Notes: generated by a model not told the origin, from the sequence alone. Positions 25,542 to 38,210 are shown, counted from the first letter of the stretch. The stretch is 64,000 nucleotides of DNA from Rhytidiadelphus loreus (GCA_947034895.1 OX344763.1:52017025-52081024); one strand, 5' to 3'. Numbers and translations are program-made.

Positions 25542-26180
25542 CTGAAAAAAATTCCATATTTAAATGAAAGGTCACGAAGTGCAAACATGAATAAAACACA
25601 ATGTACTAGAACCAAATTGAATCCAATTGCACAGTTGAAGTTGTACACCATGAAGACAATTTTCATTTATACTTATGTAATCAGCAATATACATATCAGG
25701 TCGTGCCGAGCTAAAACGGCAAATTGGTTCCATCTCAACTAAGGTAGAACTGCCCAATTCCGTTAGTCATTCAATTCCGTGGTCTACAACTTTATCCCAA
25801 TTCCGTCATAAAAACATACAAATCCACTTCAGATTCTGACAACAATAATTTATTAATGCTATCAAAAGATAACGTGTCAATTAATGATTGGTGAATCTTC
25901 AAGTGCTATTAGGTACATTGGAAAGCAGTAATGAGTTGTAAGAGGATGTTTATGAATCCAATCTAGTGGCGGTTGTGCAATTTCACTTCAAAAATTCACA
26001 GAAATTACAGTTTTTATCAAAAAATTATAATTCCACTTGGGTTTGACTCCTGAAACAAGAGCACACCTCTGAAAAATATGTGTCTTTCCTAAAGTTGGCC
26101 CCATATAGTCAGATTGTGAATCAGGGTGGTAATGGGTAGTTCTACCTTATATACGTCAAAGTTCTAGCCTAACTAGCACT
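25542..26180. other. AT-rich spacer, no gene seen
   Basis: No coding frame with recognisable content; probably intron or spacer between the exon at 24924-25541 and the HAD-like gene. Confidence 0.45.
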
Positions 26181-26182
26181 AG

Positions 26183-28187
26183 AGGATGCACGAATTGCAT
26201 TCATGATTTTGTCATACTCCTTTTGATTCCTCTCGTTATAAAGCATCCGCCACCCAATTCTTCCAGGACCATTTTTCCTAAATGATTTCAACCCTTGGTT
26301 GCCAAAAGCGTGAAGATGTTGAAACTAAGGAAGCAATACATCAAACAGAAACGTGTCTTTTGGACCGCTTTCCCTACAGCTCCATGACTCTAGTAGTACT
26401 ACATTATCAGGCTTGTTCATTATGTGTTTTGTTGGGCTATCATCGACTACAAGAGTATTGTCAATTGCAAAGCTTCCTCTAGAGCCCTTGAACAATGTAT
26501 CCAGATTCTTAAGAAACAAGTCTTTATTAGTCCCTACCTCCTTGAAAGTGGTCAACCTTCCTGATTTATCTCTGTGTTTAAGTGTGTCACATGCATCCTG
26601 CCCAAGAATGAGAAAGGGTTCATGTACGTCTTTGAAGAGATACTTGCATATCAATTCAGTAGTAGACTTCTTCATGGAGCTCCACATTGAGATGACTGCA
26701 ATTTTTCCTATCTCTGAAAGAAAATTGGAGCAATTGGATCGCACCTACACAACCTTGGGTCCCACTAGAGCGGGTTCAGTTGTAAAGTGCGGTTCCGAGG
26801 AGTTTCTAAGTTTTTTGTGAGACAACTTGTGGACTGTAGTGTATTTTTAGTTTTTGACTATTGGTAGTTTTTCATGTTTAATCTGTAGTTTTAACAATTG
26901 GGAGTTTAGTTTCAATGTTTATACGGGTTGTATATCCTTTTATTACTGATAGGGAACCGATGGTGATTTGGAGGGGCACTTTCTGTTTTTCCGATTGGCG
27001 GTTATGTTCGGTTGGCTTCTAGCCGGTATGTAGGTGGTTTCCACCGATTGTGTTTTCAGTTGACCTCGAGCGTAGCAGGCACTCCTTCCGGGTGAGGAAG
27101 TAAAACAATTGGTGTTGTTTTTGTATTTTTGGTGTTTGATTAATATAGCAGGAAGATAACAATTGTACGTGAGTGAAATGTGTGTTTGCTGATGAGATTA
27201 ATATAAAGGAATGTTTACAATTGGGAGTCTTTGTAGTATGTGGATGTGTGATTGAATAACTATGTGTGTATCGATTGGAATGTGTGGAAATTCTGAATGT
27301 ATGATTGTGAAGGTGTGCTAGAAAAATGGAAAAATCAATTGTGAAAATAGACTGAGCATGAATGAATTGTTGAGTGAGATTCAATTGGAGTAATTGATAT
27401 GATTAAGTGGTTGTTACAGTGTAGTTAAGTAAGAATTGTCGATTGGAAGTTGTGTGTTTTTGTGCGTTACATGATGCATCTGGCTAATTGGGTTTACATT
27501 GAATGTGTGTGTTAAAAGTTTACCGATTGGATATAGTTGAAAACACGGTGACATAAAATATCAATTGGAGTTTTAATTGCAAAAATGAAAATACAGAAAT
27601 AGTAATCAATAGGAAATTGTGCGGAGTGAATAATTGTGAGAAAAGCCAATTGGAAAACTGAGAGATGGAACCTGTGGAGTTGAAGACCGATTGGAGAAAG
27701 ACTGTGTGCTTATTATTAGCGTGTTGATTTGGCAAACAATTGAGATGCAGAGTAAAGTTGAGGAGTTATTGGAGAAATTACCAATCAGAAAAGCTGGAAG
27801 ATTACGGCCAATTGATTTGATAAGTGGTTCTAAACCGATTGGTTGTTGATATATAATATGAATAAGTCTTACAATCGGAATCTTGCAATTGGCAATGCTG
27901 TGGAATAAATTTTACAATCCTATTGAAATAGTTTACCTCCTAGTGTTCGAATCCTTTCTTAGGATTTATTTTTAAAAGAAGAAATTAAAAATCCTTCTAC
28001 ACAACCCCTTTGACTTCCAATCTTTGCAGACATATAGAATGCCATTTAGGTCCAGTATAACATTGACCCACTTGTCCGCAACCCTAGATTTGAATGACCG
28101 ATTGACAACCTCCGAAGATCCAACTGACGAGATGGAGGGCCAAATCCCTACTATCAAACGGACGAATGCGGAAGTAGTTACAATCAT
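26183..28187 (-). pseudogene. HAD-superfamily (FCP1/NLI-type) phosphatase-like gene
   Basis: Two exons. About 28187-27970 gives WVNVILDLNGILYVCKDW, the HAD motif I strand with D-L-N in place of the D-x-D-x-T of active FCP1/SCP phosphatases. About 26744-26183 gives AVISMWSSMKKST (motif II, Ser after W), then NTLVVDDSPTKHIMN (motif IV with the acidic pair), and a C-terminal tail ending in ARASSS-like sequence. The 1.1-kb intron between them (about 26850-27960) carries the CAATTG-like cluster. One internal TAG at 26325-26327 sits in LLP-stop-FQHLHAFG and reads as Gln. Active relatives dephosphorylate RNA polymerase II C-terminal repeats; substitution of the second Asp by Asn in motif I makes activity doubtful. 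It lies 3' of the ParB/methyltransferase-like gene of 28742-32214 on the same strand. Confidence 0.7.
26880..27900. repeat. Cluster of about 20 CAATTGG / CCGATTGG sites
   Basis: Words of the form CAATTG or CCGATTGG occur near 26893, 26993, 27044, 27108, 27151, 27219, 27275, 27337, 27382, 27438, 27486, 27523, 27564, 27647, 27690, 27735, 27809, 27837, 27875 and 27890, about every 50 bases for 1 kb. CAATTG is itself a palindrome. CAATTGAG also recurs at about 31319-31435 in an intron of the neighbouring ParB/methyltransferase-like gene. The segment has no coding potential and falls in the intron of the HAD-like gene. Confidence 0.7.
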
Positions 28188-28243
28188 CTACGGCCTCATT
28201 GAAGATTCATGACGACATCACACATAAGCAAAATTCTTGAGAA

Positions 28244-28504
28244 TTATGTGAGTACAAACAGCAAAGCACGCCTATAAAATTTAGAACAGATAGAATAAGA
28301 ATCGAACCATATTTGCTTCTGGGAGGATTCACCGGTAGCTAGGGAATTATCATACAATGCTGTTGTCAGTCTAGAAGGATTGACCTTCTTCTTTGCGACA
28401 CGTGATGCGTTTTCAAAGTTCCAAGGAATATCATCGACTGTCATATGTGGAAGGGATGACGGATGTGAAGGTGAGGTGGGATCGGATAAATTTGTCAAAC
28501 TCAC
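28244..28504 (-). CDS. Short exon, possibly 5' exon of the HAD-like gene
   Basis: An 86-codon open frame on the minus strand with Ser/Pro-rich start and basic centre (SRVAKKKVNPSRL). It ends near a splice-like site before the HAD motif I exon at 28187. I recognise no domain. Its strand and position fit an upstream exon of the HAD-like gene, but this is inference. Confidence 0.35.
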   Translation of the reverse strand: MSLTNLSDPTSPSHPSSLPHMTVDDIPWNFENASRVAKKKVNPSRLTTALYDNSLATGESSQKQIWFDSYSICSKFYRRALLFVLT

Positions 28505-28741
28505 AAGCCCTACAATTCAATAAATATGAAATGATATTTTGTAAGAAATCAATATATAACTACCTCAAAAAAATGAATTTGGTCACACAAAAATGAGTTT
28601 TCAACCTGGAAACAAAATAGTTGAATGTCTTAGAAGTTCATCTTACAAGACACGATTCTACTATCTATGCTCTATGTACATCAAATCAGCTCGAGTCGAG
28701 CTGAAACAAATGACATCAAGTGATTACAGGGTACAACCTGC

Positions 28742-31700
28742 TTATTGATTGTCGGTGGAAACGCCTTCACTTTCTTGTACTACTTCAATTGTTTCCACCT
28801 GCAGGTTGTGCCCTATCTCAACCACCTTTGCCGCCTTTGTTGGTGCTTGGACGTCAGCACCTATACTCTCTTCTACCATGGCATCTGCATGTTGGAATGG
28901 TGCCTTAAGACTCTGAACAACTTCTTTTGGAGGAAGAGGATCAAACACTGGTCCTCTAGGAGGAAGAAGAGGCACTATTGCTTCAACGCCCTGCGGAATG
29001 GAAATTGCGCCGTCGCTTGACACAGAGGGGTGATTCTAGAGAAGAAGTACTTGGGAAGTTGAGGTGGGATGCAATGTTGCTATTGGTGTGGCTTGCCTGC
29101 TGGTAATATAACTCTGCCAAATTTCCCTGTTTTGCTTCTGCTCATCCACAAAAATCTTTGTAAGGCATTCGAACCTTTTGTTTGACTCCTCGTGGAGCCT
29201 CTTGTTTTCCGCCCGTTCATTCAATTGCTCAAGTCGAATGTTCTCTTGCTGCTGAATTACAAACGCCAAGGTCTGCGCAATGGCATCCATTGGGTCTACC
29301 CTTTTCTTTTTTGCCAGGGGTTTTCGAGTCATAAGAGAGGGTGGAGTTGGAGCCTCAATAGTTGGTGGAGGCAAACCTGATGAAGGTGATGAGCCCGTCA
29401 TGTCTTGCGATGAATATGCACCTAGCGTGGGCATTGCATCAAGACCGTCATCTTCTTCCTCGTCCTCATCTTCTTCCTCGTCATCTTCATCGACTACCAC
29501 TTGTCTTTTGCTTACGTGGCTACTTGGAGAACCTGTAGCTGATTTTTTATTTATTATTCTTGACATTGTTTGCGACGCCGAAACCATGGGATATCGTGCC
29601 TCATCAACGTGATATCATGTTGCTAAGAAATCATCTTTGTCTAACATAATTGCCTTAGTAGTAATGTTGCTCCATATATCCGATTCAATATCAGGAACCG
29701 ATGCATACACATTCATACCGTTCATTTGCATGGCGTTGACATGAAATGGCATTTAGTGATTTAAGCATTCAAATACATAATTTGAATTTTTCTAAAAATC
29801 ATTAAAACAGCATGCAATTTAGGTGGGTGCAACTTGAAATGCATTTCAAAGGAAATAATACTAGGAAAACTAAAGTAGAGATTCATAAGCAATGGTGTGC
29901 AATTCAGGTGGGAGCGCCCTAAAATGCGAAATGTCACTTACCAACGCTACACATGTCAATTTTCCTCCAGCAAACACCGAGAGCACACTCGACCCGGGAT
30001 GTCAAAACGTTTGCACTATCCAGAGATAGATTTCCATCTTAAGCTCCTTGTTATACATGCGAAATGAAAGTCCATTATACTTTTTTGCATCTCTATATAC
30101 GGAGGTATTAGAAGCTACAAACTCTGCTTGTATTTTGGCCTTCATATTGTTGTTTGGACTTTGAAGGAATATCAAAAGCACTTTCTTCAATGCCTTGGCT
30201 CTGTTTGCGGGCAGGTCCATCAACCTTTCATTTTTGGTCGGGTAGTAGTCGGCAAAAGTCAAGCTGAAGGTTTTGAGGACCTCATTTTTCTCCACATATG
30301 CCAACACTTGTATCTGATCTACTTCGTCGGCACAAATAAATAGCCAGGACTTGATATCTTCAAGTAGAGGACTCTTCTCATTCTGCATGGAGGTGAGGAC
30401 TACATTGAAGAAAGGATTCTCGATACTCAACTTCTCTTTCTTTAAGGCCCATGGAATACTTTTGAAGTCAATGATGCCTAGTATTACTTGGTTTTGGGTC
30501 TCCTCGTTCCATGACATTTGTAGCCAGTTGGACCACTTGTTATCGGCAATGCTATAGAGCTTCATGTATGCGATCCTTGTTTGCATTTTAAAGTTTTTTT
30601 TCCTCTGCAGGAAAACCTTGAAGAACTCTGCTGCTCGTGGTGATATCTGCTCCGCAAACTTGTTTTTGGCCCTAAGTTGCTTTCATGTTCCAAAGAATTT
30701 ATCCCCGGGCCTCTCTACGAGGAGATTCATTGTCGCACTTGTAATGCAGTGACTTCGCTTGAATTCCCTCCAATTTGCGGCAATGAGTTCTGTTCACCAT
30801 TCGCGCTGAATAATCCGAGGTCAGGGTCAATTTCGTGGAGTGCTCTTTTCACTAGCTACTTCTATTTGCGCCTTTCGACCCACTCCTTTGTATTGTAGCA
30901 ACTGTCAAGCATCGAAGTTGTGGTCTTGATAGTCACCTTTGGATATGCGATAGTGCACTTGGGTCGGGATTGGTTGAGGATGTGTTTTGCCAGCTTTTCG
31001 AGGTCATTGTAGCTGAGATTTCCGAGAGGCTTGAAGAAGTTGCGGCTAAGGATGCAGCTCTCTTGTTTCTAGTTCTCTTTCTCGTTGAACTTCGATCATC
31101 AACGTATCAGGATCAAAGAGCTCTCCATGTGCAACATTCGTAATGACTTCGCTCCACAAATTGTAAACTTTGTCCAATGTGGTTATAATTTTGAGTTCGT
31201 TGACGAGTTTTAGCTTCTCCTCTACACTTTTTCTCTTAGCGGCGATGTGATTTTTATTGACATCGATCATTGCAAAACGTTGGTGCATTGCTTTTTCAAA
31301 AGCCTGCATGAAGTTTAGCAATTGAGAATCAAATGTCAAGTAGTTAAAAACAATTTCAAAACAGAAAGCAATTGAGCAATTCAGCTCTAATGGACCTGAT
31401 TTGCACACCTAATTACAATGCAAAAAACAATTGAGATATTCAGCTCTATGGGACCTGATTTACACACCCTGAATTTTGTTGTCTCTCGCATTGATTCTCT
31501 AGTCCTTTTTGCAATTTGCACTATTCCTACTGTAGCAGCTTCTTTTGGATTCTTTGGACTCCCCATCTTCACCCACATTGTCCGGGCTCCAAGAATGTTT
31601 GTTGCCCATGATGGTTGGATTGCCTGGAAGTGATTAGTGCGGTTATAGTTAGCCAAAATTGATCGCAATTGCTTAGCATTATCAGACCAAACAATGAAGC

Positions 31701-32214
31701 AATTCCACTTCTCAAATTGCTCTCTACTGTCTCTGTCAATTCCGCTTTCTTCATCCAACATCAACATGCTTGCCGCAACACTGAGCAGACCGTTGATGAT
31801 GTAGAATTGACCATCTACAATGTCTTCCCACCTCTCCGGCTTTTGCACTTGATTAACGGGCATGATGCAAAGGGGTTGCTTAGCACTCTTGTCAGGAATG
31901 TTGACAAGCCAATTCATCATGTCCCTCACCATTTTGTCTTCTAGAACCCATATGTTGAACTCTGGTGGTGCTTGAATCAATTGCTTTAATGGAAGTTCTT
32001 CCTTCATGTCAACAGGAAGAACGTACGCACTTGAGCATGTTTCCCAATACCTTTGATACACCGCACTGACGACCTTGTAATCTGGTTTCCGCTCGGTATT
32101 TAATGCTTGTGGAACATTAAGCATCATGTCCGCGTAGCTCAACTCTCCTTGTCCAGATTGTTCTGATGTCTGGTGTCGTATGCGGAGTATGGTAGTAAGC
32201 GCTCTTAGCCACAA
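28742..32214 (-). pseudogene. ParB-domain / DNA-methyltransferase-like fusion, second family
   Basis: Frame 32214-31470: the ParB-like fold shows KQPLCIMPVNQ, then FYIINGLLSVAASMLML (the D/N-G-x-x-x-x-A box) and FIVWSDN. Then 31320-31046 and, after a +1 frame change, 31062-30860 (RNFFKPLGNLSYNDLEKL), and 30680-30002. The frame goes on past a TGA into PGSSVLSVFAGGKLTCVAL with a donor GTAAGTG at 29937-29941; this matches motif I of DNA methyltransferases (PG-x-x-VLD-x-FxGxG). The next exon, about 29730-28742, begins MNVYASVPDIESDIW, the strand after motif I, then an acidic run, the basic LAKKKRVD, a coiled coil (29100-29280) and a TAA stop at 28742-28744. In-frame TAGs lie at 30862-30864, 30856-30858 and 29036-29038. 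No DPPY-type motif IV was found. Decayed. Confidence 0.65.
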
Positions 32215-33544
32215 CTACGTGGTAAGATGACACAAAATATCGTCCTAGGGAACCCGGAGGATGTTCTTAACTCCTTCTAATTTGGTTTAATGTAAATCAC
32301 TCCAAATCTCACTCTTTTTCCCGGATTCTACTACTTTCCGGACTCACTACCGGATCCAGATCTCACCCGTCACCAGATCCGTAACTTCCAACCGGTTTGT
32401 TATACCTCTGTTTTACCCTCAGAGTGTCCTCACTTGCTCTTTTGCGAGGGGTAGGGACATTACCACTCCTTATTTTTACACAAACTCTAACTTCCTAATG
32501 ACACGGACACACAAATACTTTCCGTTATAAACAAGGTCCGGATTGGTCCACTCTCACAACTCTCGGAATATTCCAAAAGTAGGTCACTCAGAATACAACC
32601 CGTTCCTCTTTACTACAACGACAGATACAAAACCACCCGGAAATTGATAGGGGGTCTAGTACTAGGACTTGGACTTGATCCGTAGGTCGGCTGACCTTCC
32701 GGGTGAGTGGGGTTTTTCCACAAGCGGTTGCTTATCTCCACATGGAATCCTCCCCGACCTTCTGGACTCGCACCCGCACTACTAACTCCGGATTACTCAC
32801 AGCTCCTCCTTCACAATTTTAAATCCCTTCCCTAGACTCACACAGCTAATAGATCCGACAAAACCTTGGATCCGGATTCCTTCTTACCACCTCTCTAATC
32901 TTCAGCCCAAACCTTCAAATAATGTGTTCCTAACACCTTTATACACACAGGGCAAAGTAAAGCAAGGATACACATGAAAAACTCAGACAATGAGTAAAAA
33001 GACAGATAATGCAAAAATATATTTACTACTCAAAAACGGAATAACAAGAAAAGGAATGAAGGACCACATGCGGTAAAAAGAAAACTACATGCCGGAAATC
33101 AAGAATCACTCCATCCAATTCTAAAATGCCCTGAAAATCCAAGAAGATTAGATAACTGAAGAAAAAGCCAAGAAATTCGGGATCCGGGTTCTGCATGAAG
33201 ACCCGGATTTTGGTCTTACAAAACAAACAACAGCAAATCAACTAGTTTAACTCTTACACTATCTATTTACCCCTCCTCTATTTCTTGGAGCTACTGTCGA
33301 ACCCTAACTTCCCCTGTGGTGTCCGAAGGGATGCCTGGGTGATGATTGAGGTCTTCCGAGGTGGAGGACTATCCAACTCCGTGTCATCCGTATGGACTAA
33401 GGATTTGTCCACCTTGTCCAAGGATTTTGGATCCTCCTCTACCTCCACCTCCTCTGAAATCTCTATGTGGATAGGATTCGGTTTAGGCATTGGTTTGGGT
33501 GGAGGGGGTAAAAGCACACTACGGTTGTCCAAAATCGTAGTCAC
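32192..33544 (-). repeat. 5'-truncated copy of the CCGGA-rich element (3' 1.35 kb only)
   Basis: Direct repeat of 35158-36500. Both begin with GTAAGCGCTCTTA and CACGTGG-like words, share the AATATATTTACTACTCAAAA stretch, and end in the same coding tail (SLVHTDDTELDSPP here, SLVHTDETDSDSPP there; then LGFDSSSKK). Homology stops near 33544, inside the coding part, so this copy lacks the 5' portion of the gene. CCGGA words recur throughout. Confidence 0.8.
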
Positions 33545-35157
33545 GGCATAATTTTTGCACAGCTTGAAAGTTTGGAGTCAATTTTCTTATAGCTTTTGTG
33601 ACTTAAAAAATAAAATAAAAATAGATCGGAGTCTTGCATCTTGCATACTTTGATAATTGCATAGCAAAAAGTGATTTTCATCTATTAATTTATCGTATGG
33701 AGTACAAACATTTAATGTTTGTACTATCACAGATTCAGCTTTAGCATTGTTGTATTTTTTTTGACTTGTTTAGGGTTTCATTTTTACAATTCAAAGAGCT
33801 AAATCCATAGCTCTTATGTTTAGCTACTTAGACTAGGCATTTAATGAGTGTTTTGGAATCTACATAAGAAAATATCCAGGCAAATGTGGGATTTTCGTAT
33901 GAAGGCCAAATATTGACCTTAAATTCTTTTTTTTAATTTTTTTTTTGGTTTTATGGTAGAAAGCATCGTAGTTGAGATGGGCCAACATTCAGTTTTCAAA
34001 AAAATTATATTTTGCCTTCAAATTTTTCTATCGGAGATTTCTTCTCAAATTTCCAGCCTTAATCTGTTAGAACGTTTTAGGGTTTGTGGTTTGTACTTGT
34101 TTGTATTGTGCATACAGTTTATACATCTTGGACCAATCACCGTCCGGCACGTACTATTTAGTTTGGGATTCAGCTGACACGATCCGCAGTATGCAATGCT
34201 TTTTGCAGTGCGATTTCCTCCTCCTGAACATTCCCTCCTCTATTAAAAAAAAATGTGGATCAACCGAGTTGCTTGTACACTTAGCGATTTCAGTTCAAAG
34301 AAGTAAAGGAGTGAGGAGCTACATCTCCGCATTGAAAGAAGCGATGGAGTGAGGCGGCATTGGAGCTCAAAGCAAGATTCAAGTTTATGACTCCGTCAAT
34401 AGTTTTTTTGCAAATGTTGTTCTTCTGTTCTTCTTACCACTCGTATTGACACTGTATTAGTTCACAAGTACAATCATTATACAATCTCTTAGAAATTGGA
34501 GTACATTCAGTCAGTTTTTAAATACAATTGGAGGTGCGTACAACGAGAAACGATGAGTGCAGTGTACAATAAATATACAATATGTACAATAAAGGGTACA
34601 TCAAGTACATTTTTAGATGCGCTTATGGAACTTTTTGATTTGTGTTATAGAATACGATGGCATCCGACAAAGACTGGTTTGTTCGGAGCCAGAGTTTCTC
34701 CAAAGACTCTGACCTTTTCAGCGTCTTCAACGAAGACGGAGGTTTTTGTGACAATTACTTGGCTCCCTCGTCGCCTATGTCGCGACGGACAGAAGATGAT
34801 GACGCAAATCCAAATAAGATTTCCTTACACAAGGAACTCAATAAATTGGCATCTTTGAAGAAGCATCCTCCTCCACGGGCCTTGACTGTACAAGACTTTG
34901 AGACATTGTATGGTTTACCAAAAATCGGTAAAAATCCACACAAACTCAAAATTCCACTTGACTTAGCGGAGACAAACCTTATAGAACTGATATTTAACTA
35001 ATTATGGACAAATCCATAGTCCAGAAATAAATCGGACGTCAGACGATAAAGTAGATTGCAAAACTTGTGCGATAATTCACGATCGAGAATGGACGCAGTA
35101 GGTCATCCCAGAATAAGTATATAATCCAATGAAACACCTGTCGTGTGCGTAGTACTG
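33545..35157. other. GTAC-rich spacer with one short ORF
   Basis: Lies between the two CCGGA-type segments. Bases 34090-34610 contain about ten GTAC words (GTACTT, GTACAA, GTACAT), several times more than expected, like the spacers at 53.7-55.3 kb and 61.4-62.9 kb. It looks like part of a different element. The only coding candidate is 34656-35001. Confidence 0.5.
34656..35001 (+). CDS. Short hypothetical ORF
   Basis: 114 codons from ATG at 34657 to TAA, of uniform coding appearance: acidic/Ser-rich first half (SSPMSRRTEDDDANPN) and a Pro-rich, Leu-rich second half (LKKHPPPRALTVQDFETLYG). No known domain. It follows the GTAC-rich stretch and may be the first exon of an otherwise lost element gene. 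Confidence 0.35.
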
Positions 35158-36500
35158 TAGTAAGCGCTCTTAACCACAACAACGTGGTAAGATGACACGG
35201 AATATCGTCCTAGGGAACACCAGAGGGTGTTCTAAATTCCTTATTTATCCGGTTAATGTAATTACATGAAACTATCACTCCCCATCCGGATTCTATCTCT
35301 TTCCGGACTCTCTATCGGATTCGGATCATCACCGTCACCAGATCTGTAACTCAACACACGGTTTTCGATACCTCTGTTTTACCCTCAGAGGGTCCTCACT
35401 GACTTTTTAGGAGGGGTAAGGACAACACCACTCCTTGTATCCCACAAACTCTAACTTCCTAATGATACGTACCCAGAGATCTTTCCGTCACAAACAAGGA
35501 ACAGACTGGCTGACCCTCACAACTTTGGATTTCTCCAGAAGCAAGTCACTCAAAATACAACCCGACTCCCCTTGCTACAACGACAAATACAAGACTTACC
35601 CGGAAACTGAGACGGGGTCCAGTACTAGAACTTCAACTTGTGTTTGCAGACTAGCGGAACTTTCCGAGTGAGCGGGGGTTTTCCACAGACGGTTGCTTAT
35701 CTCCGCACGGAACCCTCCCTGGCCTTCCGGACTCGCACCCACACCACCAACGTCGGACTCCGCACAACTTCCTACACACGCTAAAACCGCTTCCCTGGAC
35801 AACACACAGTTCACAGACCCGGGAAACCTTGAATCCAGACTCCTCCTTACCACCTCTCTACTCTTTAGCCACAACCGTCAAGTAAGCGCCCAAGCAACCT
35901 TAAAACTCCTAAGGAAAAGGAAACCAAGGACCCACAAGAAAAACTAAGACAATGAGTAAAAAGACAATAAAAATGCAAACATATATTTACTACTCAAAAT
36001 AAGGAATAGCATGAAAAGGAATGAAGGACCACAAGCGGTCCCTTCCTTTTATAAGAAAAACAACAAGCCGGAAAACCCGCGGAAAGTGCCACTAAGCCCA
36101 ATCCTAAACTGCCCTAAAAGTCCGGGCGGATAAGTTTAACTGAAACTTACCCCTGAAAATCCGGAATCCGGGTTCTGCATGAGACCTGGAACTCCTAGTC
36201 TAACAAAAAGATAACTGAAACCACTACCAGTCTAACTAATTACTTTCCCTTTCTAGGTTTCTTCGAACTACTGTCAAACCCTAACTGTCCCCGGGTGCTG
36301 GTCTTACCTTGGGGTGTTCGGAGGGATGCCCGGGTGATGATGGATGTCTTCCGGACAGGGGGACTGTCAGAATCCGTCTCGTCTGTATGGACTAAAGACC
36401 GGTCCGCCTACTCCAACAACTTCGGGTCCTCAACTTCTGCCTCCTCCGATATCTCAATGGGATCCGGTGTAGGCATAGGGGCCGGTGGAGGTGGTTTGAT
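35158..36500 (-). repeat. 3' untranslated and coding tail of the CCGGA-rich element (full copy)
   Basis: Direct repeat partner of 32192-33544; about 1.1 kb of 3' non-coding sequence with many CCGGA words (TTCCGGA, TCCGGATT), joined without a gap to the coding end of the gene at 36240-38096. Divergence between the copies is moderate, with small indels, so the duplication is not recent. Confidence 0.75.
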
Positions 36501-38096
36501 GTCCTCAAACTGCTCCGGATGCGTACGCGTCGGATTCTGCACAAGCTCGATCCGGGCATCCAAACTACTCCGGACCGGCAGATCCTGACCCAAAAATCCG
36601 GATCCCTGTCTCCTTGAAGTGACAATGTTGATCAGTGACCCGAACTGACCTATCCGTTTGATGGGCGAGATGGGAGGTTGCGTAGTCGGAGTTGCGATGA
36701 CATCCGGAACATCCGGAAATCCCCCGAAATCGAGAGGCTTGTTCGTATCCATGTTCGCCATCATGGACCGAAACTCCTTCAACGACGCCTCCATTCTGCC
36801 CGACATTTCCACCATCACCCGGACTATCTTTGTGTTGGTGAAGGCCGCGGACGTCTTCTACATCTCGTCGTAAAGGGCCACCTTGTGATAGAGGTCGGCC
36901 GAACTCACCATCCATTTCTGGAAGGTCTGGAATGCTTAGTATGCCTTCTGCGTCGCCTCTTGAGACTAGTGCAGCTCTCCTTCCGTCCAGCTCAGCTTTC
37001 CCTTGAGCTCGTCCCGTTCCGTCTTCAAGTTCCGGATTTCCGTCTTCATCTCGTTCCATTCCGATTCGGCCGGTAACGCCTTCAGCGCGACTAGAAGGTT
37101 TTCCGGTTCGCAGTTCACGACTTCCGCGGACCAGAGTACGATCTCCGTGAGCCTGTCGTGGTAATCCTTTGCGGTCCGGATCCACTCTTCTCCGCACTCG
37201 AAGAAGCGTGGTCCTTCCCACTCTTGTTTATCCTGGGTGAGAAAGGGACCCGGAAATTTACCTTTGGCTGCCGGATCCGTAGACTTCCGTCTTTTGCTTG
37301 CCGATGCCTGCTCCCGTTCTTCCTTCTCCCTTTGTGTCTGCTTCGGTTTCAGATCCGGTTTTTTTTCCTTGACTTCCGGCTTGGCTTCCTCCTCCTCGTT
37401 CTCAGACTCCTACGTCTCCGGCTCCTCCTCATCAGAGTAGTTGCACTGGAGCATAATGAGCCCAGTCTCATAATCCGTCACCTCGTCTTCCGTCAGTAGT
37501 TCCCGGTGTTGGTATAGGTGGAGGAGGTACGTGCTGAGCGGGTTTGGCTTGTTCTTCGCTAAGTTCCCGGTGCAACGCCCCACTACGCTCGCCACGATCC
37601 GGCCCTAGTGAACGACCCGATTCTGAAACGCTCCAAAGATCGTGTTGGCCATGGTGACCGTAACCCGGGAACTCTTATCCGGGTACAAAATCGGAAGCAG
37701 GAATCGGAGCAGTCGCCTGTGCCTCTTGTCCCGGTAGTCCTTGATAGTGTAGCCTTCCTTCGCGTGTGGCGGATTCACAAACTTGTGCTAGTGGTACTGG
37801 TTTGTCCAGGCAGCGAATCCGCTTCCGGTTAGCGAGAACCCGTATACCTTCGCCCACAGCTTCTCCGTCCACTGGTCCGGATGCCCTCGTATTGTCTGGT
37901 CGTACTGATTCGGAGCACCTGCCACCAACGCCCAGAGCACTTGGTCATTCTGGACGTTCCAGGGTTTCTTCAACAAACCTGCACACCCTAAGACGATCAA
38001 GTCGTCCTCTAACTGCCGCAAGTGCAGCTGATCTTCCGGAATTACCGGACTAATCTTCCGGGCCAGTACTATATACCACGTACTAACCCCTGCCAT
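36240..38096 (-). pseudogene. Unrecognised ~600-codon element ORF with seven in-frame stops and no frameshift
   Basis: From ATG at 38094-38096 a single frame runs to TAA at 36240-36242. Residues 1-170 are compact and basic (WYIVLARKISPVIPEDQ, AGLLKKPWNVQNDQVLWALV). Residues 190-260 are strongly acidic then Lys-rich (nuclear-type KRRKS). Residues 280-420 form a probable coiled coil, and the tail is Pro-rich. Internal stops: TAG at 37788, 37605, 37410, 36966, 36858 and 36408, and TAA at 36936 (first plus-strand base). Every one fits Gln by context; at 36408 the truncated copy has Lys. A TATA box lies about 107 bp upstream. No reverse transcriptase, protease or integrase is visible, so the element class is open; a gag-like or accessory structural protein is possible. 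Confidence 0.55.
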
Positions 38097-38202
38097 CCGT
38101 TTCACCTCTCCTATCGCCGTAACCCTAACTCACCACACTTTCTCTCACTATCAACCAGATGTGGAGCAACTGAAAGAGGGCGAGAAATGAAGAGGAGCTA
38201 GG

Positions 38203-38210
38203 TTTATATA
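38203..38210 (-). promoter_or_regulatory. TATA box of the CCGGA-element gene
   Basis: TATATAAA on the minus strand (CTATATAAACC), 107 bases 5' of the ATG at 38096 with no intervening ATG conflict noted. Spacing fits a short 5' leader. Confidence 0.6.

Noticed and set aside
36658..37499. Plus-strand ORFs of 71-132 codons
   Set aside because: They are antisense shadows of the long minus-strand element ORF at 36240-38096.
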